This document shows positions 31,907-32,071 of a DNA stretch of 32,071 nucleotides, one piece after another (the first letter of the stretch is position 1; the number at the start of each line of letters is the position of its first letter). Below the pieces are notes generated by a model. It saw nothing but the letters and a program-made list of their open reading frames with translations, was not told the origin of the DNA and ran no database searches. Location: assembly GCA_913053615.1 (NCBI GenBank), contig CAJXHA010000007.1, forward strand, positions 1 through 32,071, given 5' to 3'. The DNA comes from an uncultured Bacteriovoracaceae bacterium (GTDB taxonomy: Bacteria; Bdellovibrionota; Bacteriovoracia; Bacteriovoracales; Bacteriovoracaceae). A program made the translations under genes and the position numbers.

Positions 31907-32071
31907 GTGCAACCAAATTTGAATAATAATATTAATACTAAGAGAACTATTACTTATGAAGTAATTCGTTATGTATCAATATATTATTTTACTGTCGCAA
32001 TAATTCTTACCTTCATTCAGCTTTTTTATGAGTATTATAATATCAAGCAAGGTATCACAGAATACGTCCAA
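31907..32071 (+). CDS. N-terminus of a membrane protein, perhaps a sensor (cut by window edge)
   Basis: Open frame from GTG to the window end, about 55 codons, not in the track. A polar start (VQPNLNNNINTKRTITYEVI) leads into a transmembrane helix (YVSIYYFTVAIILTFIQLFY) and then a presumed periplasmic part. This is the usual beginning of membrane sensors such as histidine kinases or GGDEF proteins, but nothing diagnostic is visible. No Shine-Dalgarno is present. An upstream TTG (31853) is less likely because TATAAT lies between. Confidence 0.55.
   Translation, partial: MQPNLNNNINTKRTITYEVIRYVSIYYFTVAIILTFIQLFYEYYNIKQGITEYVQ

Overview
The window is AT-rich bacterial DNA of Gram-negative character. 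It holds a mobile island of about 28 kb integrated in a tRNA-Ser gene of a host chromosome. The host markers are dnaX, an SRP RNA, a tRNA-Ser(GGA) with encoded CCA, and tadA. Low GC and protein style would fit a Bacteriovoracales/Halobacteriovorax-like organism, but this is a guess from style and no species marker was seen.

Host flanks. On the left, on the minus strand, are the 5' part of dnaX (1..802) and the small SRP RNA ffs (about 900-991). On the right, also minus, are an intact tRNA-Ser(GGA) (29155..29244), tadA, a membrane PilZ-like protein and a family-39 glycosyltransferase. A divergent truncated sensor-like ORF closes the window. The ancestral order tadA / tRNA-Ser / ffs / dnaX has been split by the island. 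The old 3' half of the tRNA remains at 1043..1102. The present tRNA is a hybrid of the host 5' half and an island-borne 3' half; the crossover core is TACACGCTTTCCAAGC. Phased GCGTGCA repeats inside both ends look like integrase arm sites. The tyrosine integrase and an excisionase-like gene lie near the right end.

Island, left two-thirds (about 1208-17422, minus). This is one densely packed defence operon. In transcription order it encodes a DUF3768-like protein, a SNF2-type helicase with a DUF3883 nuclease-like tail, a DUF1156 DNA adenine methyltransferase, a HEPN-DUF499 ATPase, a DUF262-HNH (GmrSD-like) enzyme, a 77-aa protein, a DUF2971 protein, an RloC/PrrC-like ATPase with a zinc-hook CxxC, a HAD phosphatase resembling the 3'-phosphatase domain of phage T4 polynucleotide kinase, an excisionase-like HTH protein and a possible 58-aa protein. 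The helicase-methylase-ATPase core matches the predicted Hma type. The added GmrSD-like, RloC-like and RNA-end-healing phosphatase genes make it a composite worth testing. A divergent C-protein-like XRE regulator sits over two palindromes, TGTATT-NN-AATACA, that probably control the operon.

Island, right third. It contains a small RHH-like protein; a Cas4-like/DEDD exonuclease fusion (DUF2779); a three-gene unit (GIY-YIG-like protein, propeller-like protein, tyrosine recombinase with an internal XRE HTH); the AbiEi/AbiEii toxin-antitoxin pair with a palindromic operator; a repeat-rich spacer (ATGGTAAT) before a small gene and an orphan primase-type zinc finger; the integrase/excisionase pair; and an HTH protein with an apparently dead NucS-like nuclease domain, coupled to a DUF4238 protein.

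Several apparent first genes (DUF2779, abiEi, xis, and the right-hand sensor ORF) have a -10 hexamer only 5-6 bp before the start codon and no Shine-Dalgarno sequence, which suggests leaderless transcripts. Genes inside operons have clear Shine-Dalgarno sequences. All functional calls are from reading translations and motifs; no database search was run.
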